From Artocarpus heterophyllus (Eukaryota; Streptophyta; Magnoliopsida; Rosales; Moraceae), in NCBI GenBank assembly GCA_025403435.1, contig CM046341.1:19987460-20051459 (forward strand): a DNA stretch of 64,000 nt. Direction: 5' to 3'. Positions 12,278-23,500 of the stretch are shown here, piece after piece. The notes under the pieces were generated by a model. It was given only the letters and a program-made list of their open reading frames with translations, was not told where the DNA came from and searched no databases. A program made the position numbers and the translations under genes. How positions within the stretch are numbered: the stretch's first letter is position 1; the number at the start of each line of letters is the position of its first letter.

Positions 12278-13200
12278 CTAGGAATCCAGATAGGATTGAA
12301 AATCCGAGTCAGTATATCCTAGACGAGTCAAGTCCTCACCCGAATATACAAGCATATACCCTTGAGTCCTTCTTAGGTACTTGAAAATATGCTTTACCGC
12401 AACCCAATGGTTAGGTCCTAGATCTGCCTGAAATCGACTTACAATCCTGACTGCATAACTAAAATCCAGTCGTGTGCAAAGCATGGCATACATGAGACTA
12501 CCCAATGCTGAAGCATAAGGCACCTTCTTCATGTACTCTCCTTCTTCCTCAGACTTTGGAGAGTCTTTCTTAGAAAGAGTAATTCCAGACCTAGATGGTT
12601 GCCCACCTTTCTTGGAATCTTACATTGCAAACCTCTTGAGAAATTTATCTATGTAGCTAGCCTGGGACAAAGCTATCATTTTCTTCTTCCTATCCCAAAA
12701 AATCTGGATACCGAGAACAAAATTAGCCTCACCCAAGTCCTTCATGTCAAATGCTTGGCCAACTAAAATTTGACCGACGACAACACCCCAATGTCATTGC
12801 CAATTAGCAGAATGTTATCTACATAGAGCAGTAGAAAAATCACCTTCCCATCCTTAATGTGTTTGTAAAGACATGGCTCATCCATATTTTGTGAGAACCC
12901 ATAAGTCTTGATCACTTGATCAAATCTTATGTTCCAAGAATGGGAAGCCTTCTTAAGTCCATAAATTGACTTTAGCAGCTTACAAACCTTACCCTCTTGA
13001 CCCTTGACCTCGAACTTGTCTGGTTGTTCCATATAAATATAAATGGACTCATCAAGATAGCCATTCGGAAAAGCTATCTTGACATCCATCTGCCAAATTT
13101 TGTGGTCGAGAGCTGTAGCTATGGACAAGAGAATCTGGATCGACTTAAGCATGGCTACAGGCGCAAAGGTTTCCTTATAATCGCTTCCTTCCTTTTGCAT
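12278..13200 (-). pseudogene. Element A reverse transcriptase
   Basis: Two open stretches, 13200-12763 and 12532-12278, with a disrupted middle. N-terminal part: YKETFAPVAMLKSIQILL, WQMDVKIAFPNG, KLLKSIYGLKKASHSW and LLLYVDNILLIGND. C-terminal part: VPYASALGSLMYAMLCTRLD and HIFKYLRRTQGYML. The catalytic box is YVDN instead of the usual YVDD, so this copy would probably have lost polymerase activity even without the frame breaks. The adjoining coding sequence up to about 13400 is recognisable but interrupted by stops. Confidence 0.9.
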
Positions 13201-13548
13201 ATAACCCTCAGGCTACCGGTCTAGCCTTAAAGGTTTCGACCTTTCCATCCACTCCTCTTTTCCTCTTGTAGATCCACTTACACCCTATGGGTTTTACCCC
13301 TTCAGAAAGATCCACAAACTCCCAGACCTGATTAGTCTCCACAGACTTCATCTCAATGTTCATGGCCTCTGTCTAGAGTTTTGAATCAACATCCTCCATA
13401 GCTTCTACGTAAGTATAAGGATCCTTGTCATGTTCATCCGGTTCAGCCAAGAAGACCTCCTCATTGAACATATACCTCTCAAGTTGATGCCTGATCCTCC
13501 CACTATGTCGAAGCCCCATAGGTTGTTGTTCAGGTTTGTTTGGTTTTT

Positions 13549-14474
13549 CTACACTGATCGGAACGGTTTCATTTGGGACCTATCACTCCTTAACGCCTCA
13601 AGCACCACTTTGCTTCGAGGTTTAAAGTCGTCATTGTAACTCGCCTCAAGGGAAGTTGCATTAGTTGAAACCACAGCTTTATTTTCCTTTGGGTTATAGA
13701 AATATCCCCCTTTAGTCCCTTTTGGATATCCTACAAACACGCAAACTTCTAAACGTGATTCCAACTTATTCAGATCCTTAAACAAGACATAAGCCGCACA
13801 TCCCCATATGTGAATATGGTTTAAGGATGTCTTCCTACCCGTCCACAACTCGTGAGGAGTTTTAGGGACCAATTTTGAAGGCACATTATTCAAAAGATAA
13901 CATGCGGTTTGTAGTGCATATCCCCAAAAGGATAAAGGCAATGATGAATAACTCATCATGGACCTAATCATGTCCAACAATGTCCTATTTCTTCTCTCCT
14001 GCTACGCCATTCCACAGTGCCTGGCGCAGTCAAATGGGAATAAAATCCCATCCTCTAACAAGTGTCCTAAGAACTCATCAGAAAGGTATTCTCCACCTCA
14101 ATCGGATCAAAGTGCTTTTATGGGTCTACCCAATTGCTTTTTCACTTCAGCCCGAAACTCCCTAAACTTGCCAAAAGTTTTGCTTTTGTGGTGCATCAGG
14201 TTCACATACCAATACCTTGAGTAATCGTCAATAAAAGTGACAAAGTACTCATACCCTTCATGTGCCTGGATGTTCATCGATCTACAAACATCAGTATGCA
14301 CAAGTTCTCTAGAACCCCTTCGGCCCTATTGCCCTGAGACCCGAATGGTCTTTTGGTCATTTTACCCTCCAAACAAGATTCACATTGAGGTATAGATTTC
14401 ACCTTTAAGTGGCTTAAAGGTCCATCCCTTACCAACCTTTGAATCCTATTCAAGTTAATATGACCAAGGCGCAA
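13549..14474 (-). pseudogene. Element A integrase (GAG-pre-integrase, core and C-terminal part)
   Basis: Three frames in order. 14474-14274: pre-integrase, MRLGHINLNRIQRLV and CESCLEGKMTKRPF. 14301-14107: core, YEYFVTFIDDYSRYWYV and FREFRAEVKKQLGRPIKAL. 13980-13549: [48 protein letters not shown] and [16 protein letters not shown]. Integrase inserts the cDNA copy into the host genome. Frameshifts separate the pieces, and the catalytic segment between 14107 and 13980 is disrupted. Confidence 0.9.
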
Positions 14475-14850
14475 ATGCCAAAGATAAGTCTTATAGATTG
14501 AGAAGTTTTAAGTTTTAAGTTTTTTAGAGTTATTATTATTCATCTCAGCATTAAGCAATAAGTCCATCTTAGGTTTAATAAAATATAGATTATTTTACAT
14601 CCATCCAGAATAGATAAAAGATTTGTTTTTACGAATAAAAGAAACCAAATAGAAGTCTTTAAATAAACAAGCTATAGAAATTAAAATCCTTTTTAAATTT
14701 AGAAGCATAAAAATAATCTTGCAAAAATAAATTCCTATAATTATCAAAATAAAGATGGACGTCTCCCACTGCTTCCACTGAGACCAAGGATCTATCGCGC
14801 ATCCAAAGCGTGAAGTCTTTATGCAGCAGACTTTTCGTTTCTTTGAACCC
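14475..14850 (-). other. Degenerate pol sequence between protease and integrase of element A
   Basis: Lies where the protease/integrase linker belongs. The frame is heavily interrupted, and only a short stretch such as CAIDPWSQWKQW-like residues is readable. It aligns with the corresponding part of element B (23510-23880). Confidence 0.5.
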
Positions 14851-15150
14851 CTATAGAGAAACAGAAACATGATTAGTTGCACCGGAATCTATAATCCAAA
14901 TGTCACTGGATTCCTCAACCAAACAAGTTTCTAAATATAGACGATCACACCTACCTCCTTTAGAAAGGAAGCCCTTGCAATGCTTCTTTATATGCCAGAC
15001 CTTCCCACAGAAGAAGCACTTAAGCTTCTTCGGGTTCTTCTTCTTTTTCTTCTTGCTCTTGGTGCTAGCAGGAATAAAAGACTTCCTGTTCTTGGCCTGT
15101 TGCTTCTTTCCATTCCCAGAGTTGTGATTGGAACTAGAAGCAACTACCAT
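14851..15150 (-). pseudogene. Element A gag zinc knuckle and aspartic protease active site
   Basis: Open frame with a basic Lys-rich tract, then CFFCGKVWHIKKHC, a CX2CX4HX4C nucleic-acid-binding knuckle, then SDIWIIDSGATNHVS carrying the retroviral-type DSG protease active site. The protease releases the mature proteins from the polyprotein. The protease frame stops soon after the active site. Confidence 0.9.
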
Positions 15151-15342
15151 GTTGGCCTCTCCACCTGCAAGAGACTCCCTGATTAGCAGTTCAAACTCCT
15201 GTAACTATTTCATTAATTCCGTCAAGGTCATAGCTCATCTATTGTTAAAATTAAAAGTAGCTCTAAATAGAATAAATTCCTTTGATAGAGCCTCAAAGAC
15301 CATAGTCATCTGAGTTTCAGCATCGATGTCAGCTCCATTGGT

Positions 15343-15766
15343 TTAAGCCTCAACGAGGTAACCCATGACCAACATCATGTGCTCCTTTATAGATGTCCCC
15401 AGTCTCTGCTTATAGTTTAAGAGTTTCCGAAGCACCTCTTGCCGCTTTGTTATGGCTTGGCCTCCAAACATATCCTCAAGATTATCCAAGATCTGCTTCG
15501 CAGTCTCATAATCCTGATGTTGAGCCTGCATCACATTAGTCATGCTAGCCACAGCAGGCCTGATCATTAGCATATTTCCAGCGATCATACGCTTAGAATT
15601 GCTCATTAGTTGAGTCTCCCGTAGGCTCGGGAGGACAAGGGGTTGTCAGCACATACTTCAGTTTCTCAAAGGAGAGGGCGATATCTAGGTTTCGTTTCCA
15701 ATCATTATAATTTTCTTCGGTTATTAGGTTTTTGTCAAATATCGAAGATAAAGCGTTTTTAGACAT
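15343..15766 (-). pseudogene. Element A gag, N-terminal part
   Basis: Starts at 15766 (MSKNALSSIFDKN), followed by LITEENYNDWKRNLDIALS and KLKYVLTTP. Frame one ends near 15593 and the protein continues in another frame at 15606-15343: ASMTNVMQAQHQDYETAKQI, DNLEDMFGGQA, SIKEHMMLVMGYL. This is the UBN2-type gag of TNT1-like copia elements, which packages the RNA. The frameshift and stops to about 15200 show it is dead. Confidence 0.88.
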
Positions 15767-16958
15767 TTTTAATCTACAATAAAGAATCATATACCAAACA
15801 TAAGCAAACATATGATAATAATTTAGTAAGATAACACAATCATGCAAAAAAAAAAAACAAATGTGTTTATGTATCAAAACCTTGAAAATATCACAACCTT
15901 ACAACCATAATTCCCAACTCAGAATTCAACAAGCTCCTAGGGGAGTCATGCTAAATTCTATCAGGAACATGGATCCCCTCCTGATTAATATATGTCATCC
16001 AAGACTCGTATGATCCAGCATAAACTAATAATCGTTTCTTTGGCCATTAATTTTATTAACAAAGCTCCTAGGAGAGGTTAATAATAAAATTAACATGAGT
16101 GTATAACCATCATTTCAATATTTTATCTATGATTTATAATCACCACCTAGGGGTGTGCAACCTTAAATCATGCTAAAATACCTTATCCTCATAGAGATCC
16201 AATCTGGTACATGATAGAAATCCCTTCCTAGGGGTCAAAACCACCATGTTCTGCCTATGGACCAACGATGGAGGTCTTAGGTTCTCTTTTCGAAAACCTT
16301 CTCCCACTCAATCTTTTGAAATCAAGGTTTTATTTTAAGAACATGCATGAACAATTTTAATATGAGTAGCACTCCCTATTCTATATGACATGCTATCAAT
16401 ATACATGGCAAATCATATTATAATGTAGACAAGCAAAGCAATCAAGCAAAGCTACAAGTAAAATAATAAATAACCGTAATATTATGGTTCCACCCTAGAG
16501 AATAGAAAACTAAGATTACAAGAGAATAATCGAGACGCATTATTGATTTTCATCCTTGAATCCTCAAGCTGTATCCTTCTTCATGTAATGTCCATCTTCA
16601 AGTCTTCAATCCCGTATGAATCGAATACTTATATTTCCAATCATGTCAAAAATTTAATGTTTCTTAGAATTGTCCCAAAAACAAAATTAAAATTGCATTG
16701 AAAATTGCACATTTTCTGGAAAAAATTTCAGCTCTTAGTCGTAGGTTGATCTAGGTGATTGGCCTGTCGATCTGGAAGATCAGCCTTTCGACACATGAAA
16801 GTTTGGCCTATCGAATTGGAAGTTCGGCCTACCGACAGAGCCTCTGATTTCTGTTATGCTGACGACTTGCCGAACCACACGTTTGGCCTGTCGAACTGTG
16901 AGGTTCGGCATGCCGATCGAGCAGAAATCTCTCATTCTAGAAAATACAATTTTTAATG

Positions 16959-16983
16959 CAATTCATCAATTTTATTTTCAACA
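16959..16983 (+). repeat. 25-bp direct repeat, left copy, flanking the plastid insertion
   Basis: The 25 bases at 16959-16983 (starting CAATTCATCAATTTTATTTT) are repeated exactly at 18089-18113. Element B has a single related copy near 26065-26085 with no insertion, so the second copy was created together with the insertion. Confidence 0.95.
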
Positions 16984-17418
16984 TATCCCACGATCAAGAC
17001 AATTGGCTGAATCCCGTGAAACCATCTCATAGAAGCTCATTGATATCCTCTTTTTATAAAGCAAATCGACTTCGATTCTTGAATAATCCACATCACTTCT
17101 GCTTCTATTGTAACAAAGGATTCCCTTTTTATGTGGAAAAGGCCCGTATCAATAATTATGATTTTACGTATGGACAATTCCTCAATATCTTGTTCATTCG
17201 CAACAAAATATTTTCTTTGCGCGGCGGTAAAAAAAAATATGCTTTTTTGGAGAGAGATACTATTTCACCAATCGAGGTGTCTAACATATTCATACCTAAC
17301 GATTTTCCACAAAATGGTGACGAAAGGTATAACTTTTCCAAATCTTTCCATTTTCCAATTCGATCCGATCCATTCGTTCGTAGAGCTATTTACTCGATCG
17401 CAGACATTTCTGGAACAC
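16984..17418 (+). pseudogene. ycf2: Plastid ycf2 fragment (nuclear plastid DNA)
   Basis: About 140 codons readable on the plus strand match plastid Ycf2: [78 protein letters not shown] and [16 protein letters not shown]. In plastids Ycf2 is a very large essential protein linked to inner-envelope protein import. This is an internal piece only. Against the family it lacks two residues after ISPIE and has several substitutions. It has no start, no promoter and ends by fusion to rps4. A nuclear fossil, not a gene. Confidence 0.93.
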
Positions 17419-17421
17419 TTC

Positions 17422-17764
17422 TATGTCTATGGTTAACCAATTGCCGGGCTTGAGGAATAGTTGAAGCCATACCTAATCGAAAAAGGATGTTATCCAATCG
17501 CATTTCAAGTAATTGTAGTAAAACTTGACCTGTTGACCCTTTTGCTTTTCCGGCTATACAAACGTATTTAAGTAATTGTTGTTCTGTAAGACCATAATGA
17601 AAGCGCAATTTTTGTTTTTCTTCTAAACGAATACGATATTGAGATTTTTTACCGGGGCGTAATTGGTTTCTAAGATCGCTTCCAGCTCTAGGCTTTTTAC
17701 TAGTTAGTCCCGGTAAAGCCCCCAAACGACGTATTTTTTTGAAACGAGGCCCTCTGTAACGCGA
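17422..17764 (-). pseudogene. rps4: Plastid rps4 fragment (codons about 2-115)
   Basis: The minus strand encodes [60 protein letters not shown] and [15 protein letters not shown], which is plastid ribosomal protein S4 of the small subunit. The initiator codon is lost at the junction (17764/17765) and the protein breaks at about residue 115 of roughly 200, inside the S4 RNA-binding domain. It is joined head-on to ycf2, an arrangement not found in plastid genomes. The long open frame only reflects recent origin from coding DNA. Confidence 0.95.
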
Positions 17765-17977
17765 ATAGGCCCTGAAAGGAGAAGGGAGCCTGGAATGCCA
17801 ACAGGCGTCTATTATTGAATTCACCCGACCCGATAGTACCCATTTTGGGAACGCCCAGCGCCAAAGTCACTGAATGGGCAAGTCGCCAATCCCTAAAACG
17901 GACTATGTAATGTACTTTATCTGCTGGGTTAGGGGTGGGCATTTTACCAGAGGTTTCTATTGTATCAGTCTACCCTT
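17765..17977. other. Unassigned segment of the organellar mosaic
   Basis: About 213 bases with higher GC than the surrounding retrotransposon, open in both directions (for example GKSPIPKTDYVMYFICWVRG on plus). It is absent from element B. It lies between two plastid pieces and is probably organellar too, but I do not recognise it; a mitochondrial source is possible. Confidence 0.5.
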
Positions 17978-18089
17978 GTTCACCAGGTTGTCTCTTGCCT
18001 ACCCATGGATTCAGCAGCAGTTCGAAAGGTTGACCTATTCGGGAATCTCCGGATCTCCGCTTATTTTCAACTCCCCGAAGCATTTCGTC
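17978..18089 (-). pseudogene. rrn23: Plastid 23S rRNA fragment (near the 5' end)
   Basis: The minus strand reads GACGAAATGCTTCGGGGAGT, then GATCCGGAGATTCCCGAATA, GGTCAACCTTTCGAACTGCT, GCTGAATCCATGGG and CAAGAGACAACCTGG. This is the conserved 5' portion of bacterial-type large-subunit rRNA as found in plastid rrn23. Only about 112 bases are present, so it has no ribosomal role. It ends exactly at the right copy of the 25-bp repeat. Confidence 0.88.
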
Positions 18090-18113
18090 AATTCATCAAT
18101 TTTATTTTCAACA
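18089..18113 (+). repeat. 25-bp direct repeat, right copy
   Basis: Identical to 16959-16983; the normal element A leader resumes after it (AATTCAAAAATATAAC), aligning with element B at 26083 onward. Confidence 0.95.
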
Positions 18114-18550
18114 ATTCAAAAATATAACATTAGAGACTCAAGAAATACTTGGGAGCGCCATCATCATTCTTCTAAATTCGTTTTCTAGATCCGACTTCTC
18201 TGAATGATTATTTAATTCCAAAATTCTTATAAATTTAAAAATAAATAATAATTCCTAGACGGAGATGATAGTCCGCGATCTAATTACAGGAAAAACCTAG
18301 ATACATATTCTAACCTCTAAGGAACCATAACCGGTATAAATTAATAAATTAATTAATAATAAAATAACGATTTAATCAACTATAATTAATTAATAAACAT
18401 TCACCACATAATCGATGACAACATATATAATATATAGAAACCTAGAGTGCCAATTCTCTATAAAATTAAATTCAAGCATAGGAGTGATTAAGATCACAAA
18501 ATTTATACATATAACATGATTACACACTCATAAATTTATGTAAAAACCAT

Positions 18551-18563
18551 GTCTCTGATGCCA
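18551..18563 (-). promoter_or_regulatory. Primer-binding site of element A
   Basis: The minus strand reads TGGCATCAGAGAC two bases after the 5' LTR end. This is a slightly mutated form of TGGTATCAGAGC, the complement of the 3' end of plant initiator tRNA-Met, which primes minus-strand synthesis. Confidence 0.8.
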
Positions 18564-18565
18564 AT

Positions 18566-20600
18566 TGTTGGAAAAATAGTACGCTGTCGAATTTTAAAAA
18601 TTTTATATCAGGGTATTTTCTAAAAACACAAGTTTGACATGTTATATATATAAATTAACCAGATCTTACTAACCTTTATGTGCCAAAAAGCTCCTAAAAT
18701 CAGTGAAGAGAAGTAACGTTCTAGAAGAGCCTCAACCAACTGATCATCTTTACTATTCTCTATCCACGATCGGAGCGAGTGTGGGCTCACACATACAGCT
18801 CTTCCACTAGGTGACTCTCCTTCCAACCAATTGAGAGAACCCAAAGCAAGTGTTTGTGATTTATGAACAAGAGCTCTCAGGGAGTTTCCAGATTCTCACC
18901 AGGAGAGTATCACTCTTAATCTCTCAATTGATCTAAATAACTCATGTGACTTACTCCCTATTTATAGAGGTAGGGTCTAGGTTCATTCCTTAATAGATTG
19001 GGGCTCAAAATTCGAATCAGAATCAAATTCGGATCAATATCTGATAAGATCCAACTAAAAACACGTAATCTTATCCTTCACTAATCGGTAGGTCGAACTA
19101 CATAATCGACAGGCCGAACACGCCCATCGGTAGGCCAAACACGTCGCTTGACATGCCAAACTGCCGAATAAAAATCTCAATGAATCTTTTATTTTTCACC
19201 CGAGATTCTATAGGATAAAGTCTCAATTTTAATTCAAATAACCCAATAGAAAAGTCATCTGATTAAAACAACTTTATCTAGATGATCTCTAAGAAAATAA
19301 ATGAATTTTCAATAATTCTACAAGTTTATCATAATCTAATATATCCAAAAATTAAATCAACCAATAAACAGGCAAGAATTATCCAATCATAATAATTCAA
19401 CGAGTTTATCTTGAATTAATTTTTATCACAAAATTAATTCAACTGATAAACAGACATGAATTATTTGATTCTTTCAAATTTCAACCAATCTAATTAAATC
19501 GGACAAAAGTCACTAATTATTGGAAAAGCACGTTGTATCGTTATAGATTTTTGTGAGCTAGCAAAGGGGACCAAATGGACCTATATAGTTCAAGCTCTCG
19601 ATAATTACGAAACCCAATATCCTAGATATACATTTCATAATTATCAACTCCAATGCTACTCCACTAAAAGCTTGGAGCTGCACTCTCGAACTACATAGAA
19701 TTACGAAGCCTGTGTAGCTTAGTCTCAATGACATATCGTGATGTATTGTATCCCCATAAGATTATCCATAATCGGCTTAAGGACAAGTTTTGTCTCACCT
19801 TCCCAATTATTTTCATCTTACGTTCCATTATCTCACCATCGAAAAACTTACCATCCAAAGACAGTATACCATTCGGTTACACCTATGTATCCAAATGGTT
19901 GAGCGCTGTAGTTTTCCAATTACAGGATAACACATATAAGAGGATATCACTACTCCTAACGAAGAGCTATGGATTCCATACCTATGAATAATAGGTCTAC
20001 GCTATCAAGAGTCATGCCTCCAACGTACGGACATGCATACCACTATTAAGATGTGGGTGTCGCCTTTTGGCACATCAAAAGATACTAGTCAAGACAATGG
20101 GCCTACTATTCATCTCAGGATTAAGTTACAATGCAAATGATTGTCTAAAATGGATTGATTTGCCAGGGCAAAATTATTAATCCAAATCAATTTACTTTAT
20201 GTCCCGATCCAACACATCGTCACCTATGACAACGTGCTAATGTTTCTATTCACAGAGTCCACCTCCGATGGCCAAGACAAACCATCTCCCAATTGGGATA
20301 TAGACAACATAACAATCTTTACATGAATAAAGTGCCCAACTTTATTCCCTCGATTGCGGATCTTATGATTTAGACCATCACCTTAAGAATCTTGTCTTCC
20401 GCATAATCTGTCCATCATATGCCCAATTCTTAAGGTTTAGACTGATAGTCTCAGACTATTATTTGCTTAACATACATTCAACAAATATGAACGTAAAGAG
20501 GACAAGATTTGATATATAAACAATAAATAAATTCTTTATTGATAAAAATGTCTCCAAAAACTTATTACATTTTTACTCCTTAAGGCATACATGTCTAACA
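18566..20600 (-). repeat. Element A 5' LTR
   Basis: 2,035 bases, TGTTGGAAAAATAG...ACATGTCTAACA on the plus strand, colinear with 9812-11821. Motif cluster at 19085-19165. Confidence 0.93.
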
Positions 20601-20605
20601 GATCT
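20601..20605. repeat. Target-site duplication of element A (right copy, GATCT)
   Basis: Exact copy of 9807-9811. After it, the LTR of element B continues (TATGATTTAGACC). Confidence 0.95.
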
Positions 20606-20843
20606 TATGATTTAGACCGTCACTTTAACAATCGTGTCTTTTGCATAATTTGTCCATCATATGCCCAATTCTTAAAGGTTTGGACCGACAGTCTCAAACT
20701 TTTGTTTACTTATTATACATCCAACAAATATGAATGTAAAGAAGACAACGATTTGGAATATGAATAATAAATAAATTCTTTATTGATAAAATGTCTCCAA
20801 AAACATATTACATTTATACTCCTTAGGGCATACATGTCTAACA
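20606..20843 (-). repeat. Element B 3' LTR, second part
   Basis: Continues the LTR broken at 9811 and ends ACATGTCTAACA, followed by the polypurine tract of B. The two parts together are about 2.03 kb, matching the other LTR copies. Confidence 0.9.
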
Positions 20844-20849
20844 ATCTCC

Positions 20850-21300
20850 CACTTACACTAAGTGGGCAAATATGACAAATCTCGCATCCCCATAGCTTCT
20901 TATGCCTCTCGAAGGCTCTCCCAATAAGTGTCTTCGTGAATGAATCAGCTAAATTGTTCTCTAATGCGATTTTGCACACAGCGACATGCCCGCCTTCTAC
21001 GAAGTCTATTATCACATGATATTTTCGATCAATATGCTTACTCTTCTTTTGAAATCTTGGTTCCTTAGCTTTAGCTACCGCCACACTATTATCATAGTAC
21101 AATGATATCGCCTTATCCATACCGAGAATTTCCTCAAGATCCCCAAGGAACTTGCGGAGCCACGCTACTTCTTTCGCAACATCACTAACTTCCATATACT
21201 AGGCTCCATCATTGAATCCGAAGTGCAATCTTGCTTTACACTTCTCCAACTGATGGCATAGCCGCCTAGAGTAAATACAAACCCAGAAGTCAATCTCCTC
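20850..21300 (-). pseudogene. Element B RNase H domain
   Basis: The minus strand carries DVAKEVAWLRKFLGDLEEIL, LYYDNSVAVAKAKEP, KHIDRKYHVIIDF and NLADSFTKTLIG, colinear with the RNase H of element A. The conserved CDN motif reads YDN here, and a stop lies before the MEAEY region. Non-functional. Confidence 0.85.
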
Positions 21301-22300
21301 GAATCTAGATAGGATTAGAAATCTAAATCAGTGTATCCTAGAGGAGTTAAGTCCTCACCTGAATGCACAAGCATATACCCTCGAATCCTTCTTAGGTACT
21401 TGAAGATATGCCTGACTAAAACCCAATGGTTCAGTCTTGGATCCACCTAAAATCGAGTTACAATCCCGACCGCATAATAAATATTCGGTCGTGTGTAAAG
21501 CATGGCATACATGAGACTACCCATTACCGAAGCATTAGGCACCTTTTTCATGCATTCTCTTTCTTCCTCAGACTTTAGAGAGTCTTTCTTGGAAAGAGTA
21601 ATTTTAGACCTAGATGGTTGCGCACCTTTTTTGGAATCCTTCGTTGCAAACCTCTTGAGAATCTTATCGATGTATCTTGCCTGAGACAAAGCTATCATTT
21701 TGTTCTTCCTATCCCAAAAGATCTAGATACCAAGAACAAAATTAGCCTCATCCAAGTCCTTCATGTCAAACTGCTTGGTTAACCATAATTTGACCGATGA
21801 TAAAGCCCCTAACGTCATTGCCAATTAGCAGAATGTCATCTACATAAAGTAATAGATAAACCACCTTACCATCCTTAATGTTTTTGTACACACGTGGTTC
21901 ATCCACATTTTATGCGAACCCATAAGTCTTGATCACTTGATCAAATTTTATGCTCCAAGAACAGGAAGCTTGCTTAAGTCCATAAATTAACTTTAGCAAC
22001 TTACAAACCTTACCCTCTTGACCCTTGACCTTGAACCCGTCTGGTTATTCTATATAAATTGACTCATAAAGATAGCCATTTAGAAAGGCCATCTTGACAT
22101 CCATCTGCCAAATCTTGTAGTCGAGAGCGGTAGCTATGGATAAGAGGATACGGATGGATTTAAGCATGGCTACAGGCGAAAAGGTTACCTCATAATCGAT
22201 TCCTTCCTTTTACGTGTATCCCTTAGCTACTAGTTTAGCCTTAAAGGTTTCGACCTTTTCATTTACCACTCTCTTCCTCTTGTAAATCCACTTACACCCT
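21301..22300 (-). pseudogene. Element B reverse transcriptase
   Basis: Only 21698-21447 is a clean frame: ALSQARYIDKILKRFATKDS and VMGSLMYAMLYTRPNIYYAV. Upstream, with stops skipped, the RT is recognisable (WQMDVKMAF- and SIYGLK-type segments at 21950-22150), colinear with element A. Many stops and frameshifts. Confidence 0.82.
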
Positions 22301-23500
22301 ATGGGTTTTACCCCTTCGGGAAGATCCACGAGCTCCCAACCCTATTAGTCTCCATAGATTTCATCTTTGTGTTCATGGCCTCTGTCTAGAGTTTCAAATC
22401 AACGTCCTCCATAGCCTCTATGTAAGTGTAAGGATCCCTATCATGTTCATATGGTTCAACCAAGAAGGCCTCACCATTAACATATACCGCTCAGGTTGAC
22501 GCCCGATCCTCCCACTACGTCGAAGCCCCTTTGGTTGTTGTTCGGATTCATTTGGTTTTTCTGCACCGATTGGAGTGGATTCTACCAGAACCCCCAGAGT
22601 GATTGAATCACTCCTCAACTCCTCAAGCACCACTTCGCTTCGAGGTTTAAAATCGTCCATGTAACTTTACTCAAGGAAAGTTGTATTAGTTGAAACCATG
22701 ACATTATTTTCCCTTGGGTTATAGAAATAACCCCCTTTAGTCCCTTTTGGATATCCTACAAACACACAAACTTTCGAACGTGCTTCCAACTTATTCGCAT
22801 CCTAAAACAGGACATGAGTTGGACATCCCCATAACTTGTGAGGAGTTTTAGAGATCGATTTTGAAGGCACATTGTTCAAAAGATAACATCTGGTTTGTAG
22901 TGCATATCCCCAAAAGGACAAAGGCAATGATGAATAACTCATCATGGACCTGACCATGTCCAATAAAGTCCTATTTCTTCTCTTCGCTATGCCATTCTAT
23001 TGTAGAGTGCCCGGTGCAGTCAAATGGGATGAAATCCCATTGGGATAAAATCCCATTCTTTAATAATTGTCCCATGAACTCATCAAAAAGGTATTTACCA
23101 CCTCAATTGGATTGAAGTGCCTTTATGGGTCTACCCAATTGCATTTCCGCTTTAGCCCAAAACTCCCTAAACTTGTCATAATTTTCGTTTTTGCGGTGCA
23201 TCAGGTACACATACCCATACCTTAAGTAATTGTCAATAAAAATGACGAAGTACTCATACCCTCCTCGTGCCCAGATGTTCATCGGTCTGCAAACATCACT
23301 ATGCACATGTTCTAGAACCCCTTTAGCCCTGTTGCCCTTAGACACAAATGGTCTTTTGATCATTTTACCCTCCAAACAAGATTCACATTGTGGTATAGAT
23401 TCCACCTTTAAGTGACTTAAAGGACCATCCCTTACCGACCTTTGAATCCTATTTAGGTTAATATAACCAAGTCGCAAATGTCAAAAATAAGTCTTATGAT
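22301..23500 (-). pseudogene. Element B integrase and linker
   Basis: Frame 23477-23103 holds MRLGYINLNRIQRSVRDGPL, CESCLEGKMIKRPF, YEYFVIFIDNYLRYGYVYLM and LGRPIKAL. Frame 22660-22418 holds DFKPRSEVVLEELRSD and RRSGRIGRQPERYM, the linker leading into RT. The segment between them keeps integrase C-terminal pieces ([13 protein letters not shown]). IDD of the core is changed to IDN. Colinear with element A. Confidence 0.85.

Larger units (their letters stand above)
15767..18550 (-). other. 5' leader of element A, with motif cluster and foreign insertion
   Basis: Untranslated stretch between PBS and gag. It aligns with 24762-26504 of element B except for the plastid-derived block. Recurrent TCCTAGGRGAGG-type phrases near 15930, 16070 and 16230 are shared with B. 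A run of GGCCTGTCGA / GGCATGCCGA motifs fills 16739-16925. Confidence 0.7.
9812..20600 (-). mobile_element. Ty1/copia retrotransposon A (full length, decayed), with plastid DNA inside
   Basis: Minus-strand element with 3' LTR 9812-11821, internal region 11822-18565 and 5' LTR 18566-20600, flanked by perfect GATCT duplications. The internal region is 6.74 kb, about 1.1 kb longer than in sister element B, and the excess is exactly the plastid-derived insertion at 16984-18113. Gag, protease, integrase, RT and RNase H remnants appear in copia order, broken by stops and frameshifts. The two LTRs differ at several per cent of sites by eye, so it is not a recent insertion. Confidence 0.93.

Noticed and set aside
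17390..17824. A 144-residue open frame that looks like an intact ribosomal protein S4 gene
   Set aside because: It lacks the rps4 start codon, ends at about codon 115 by fusion to ycf2, and lies inside a retrotransposon. It is a plastid DNA fossil and not a gene.
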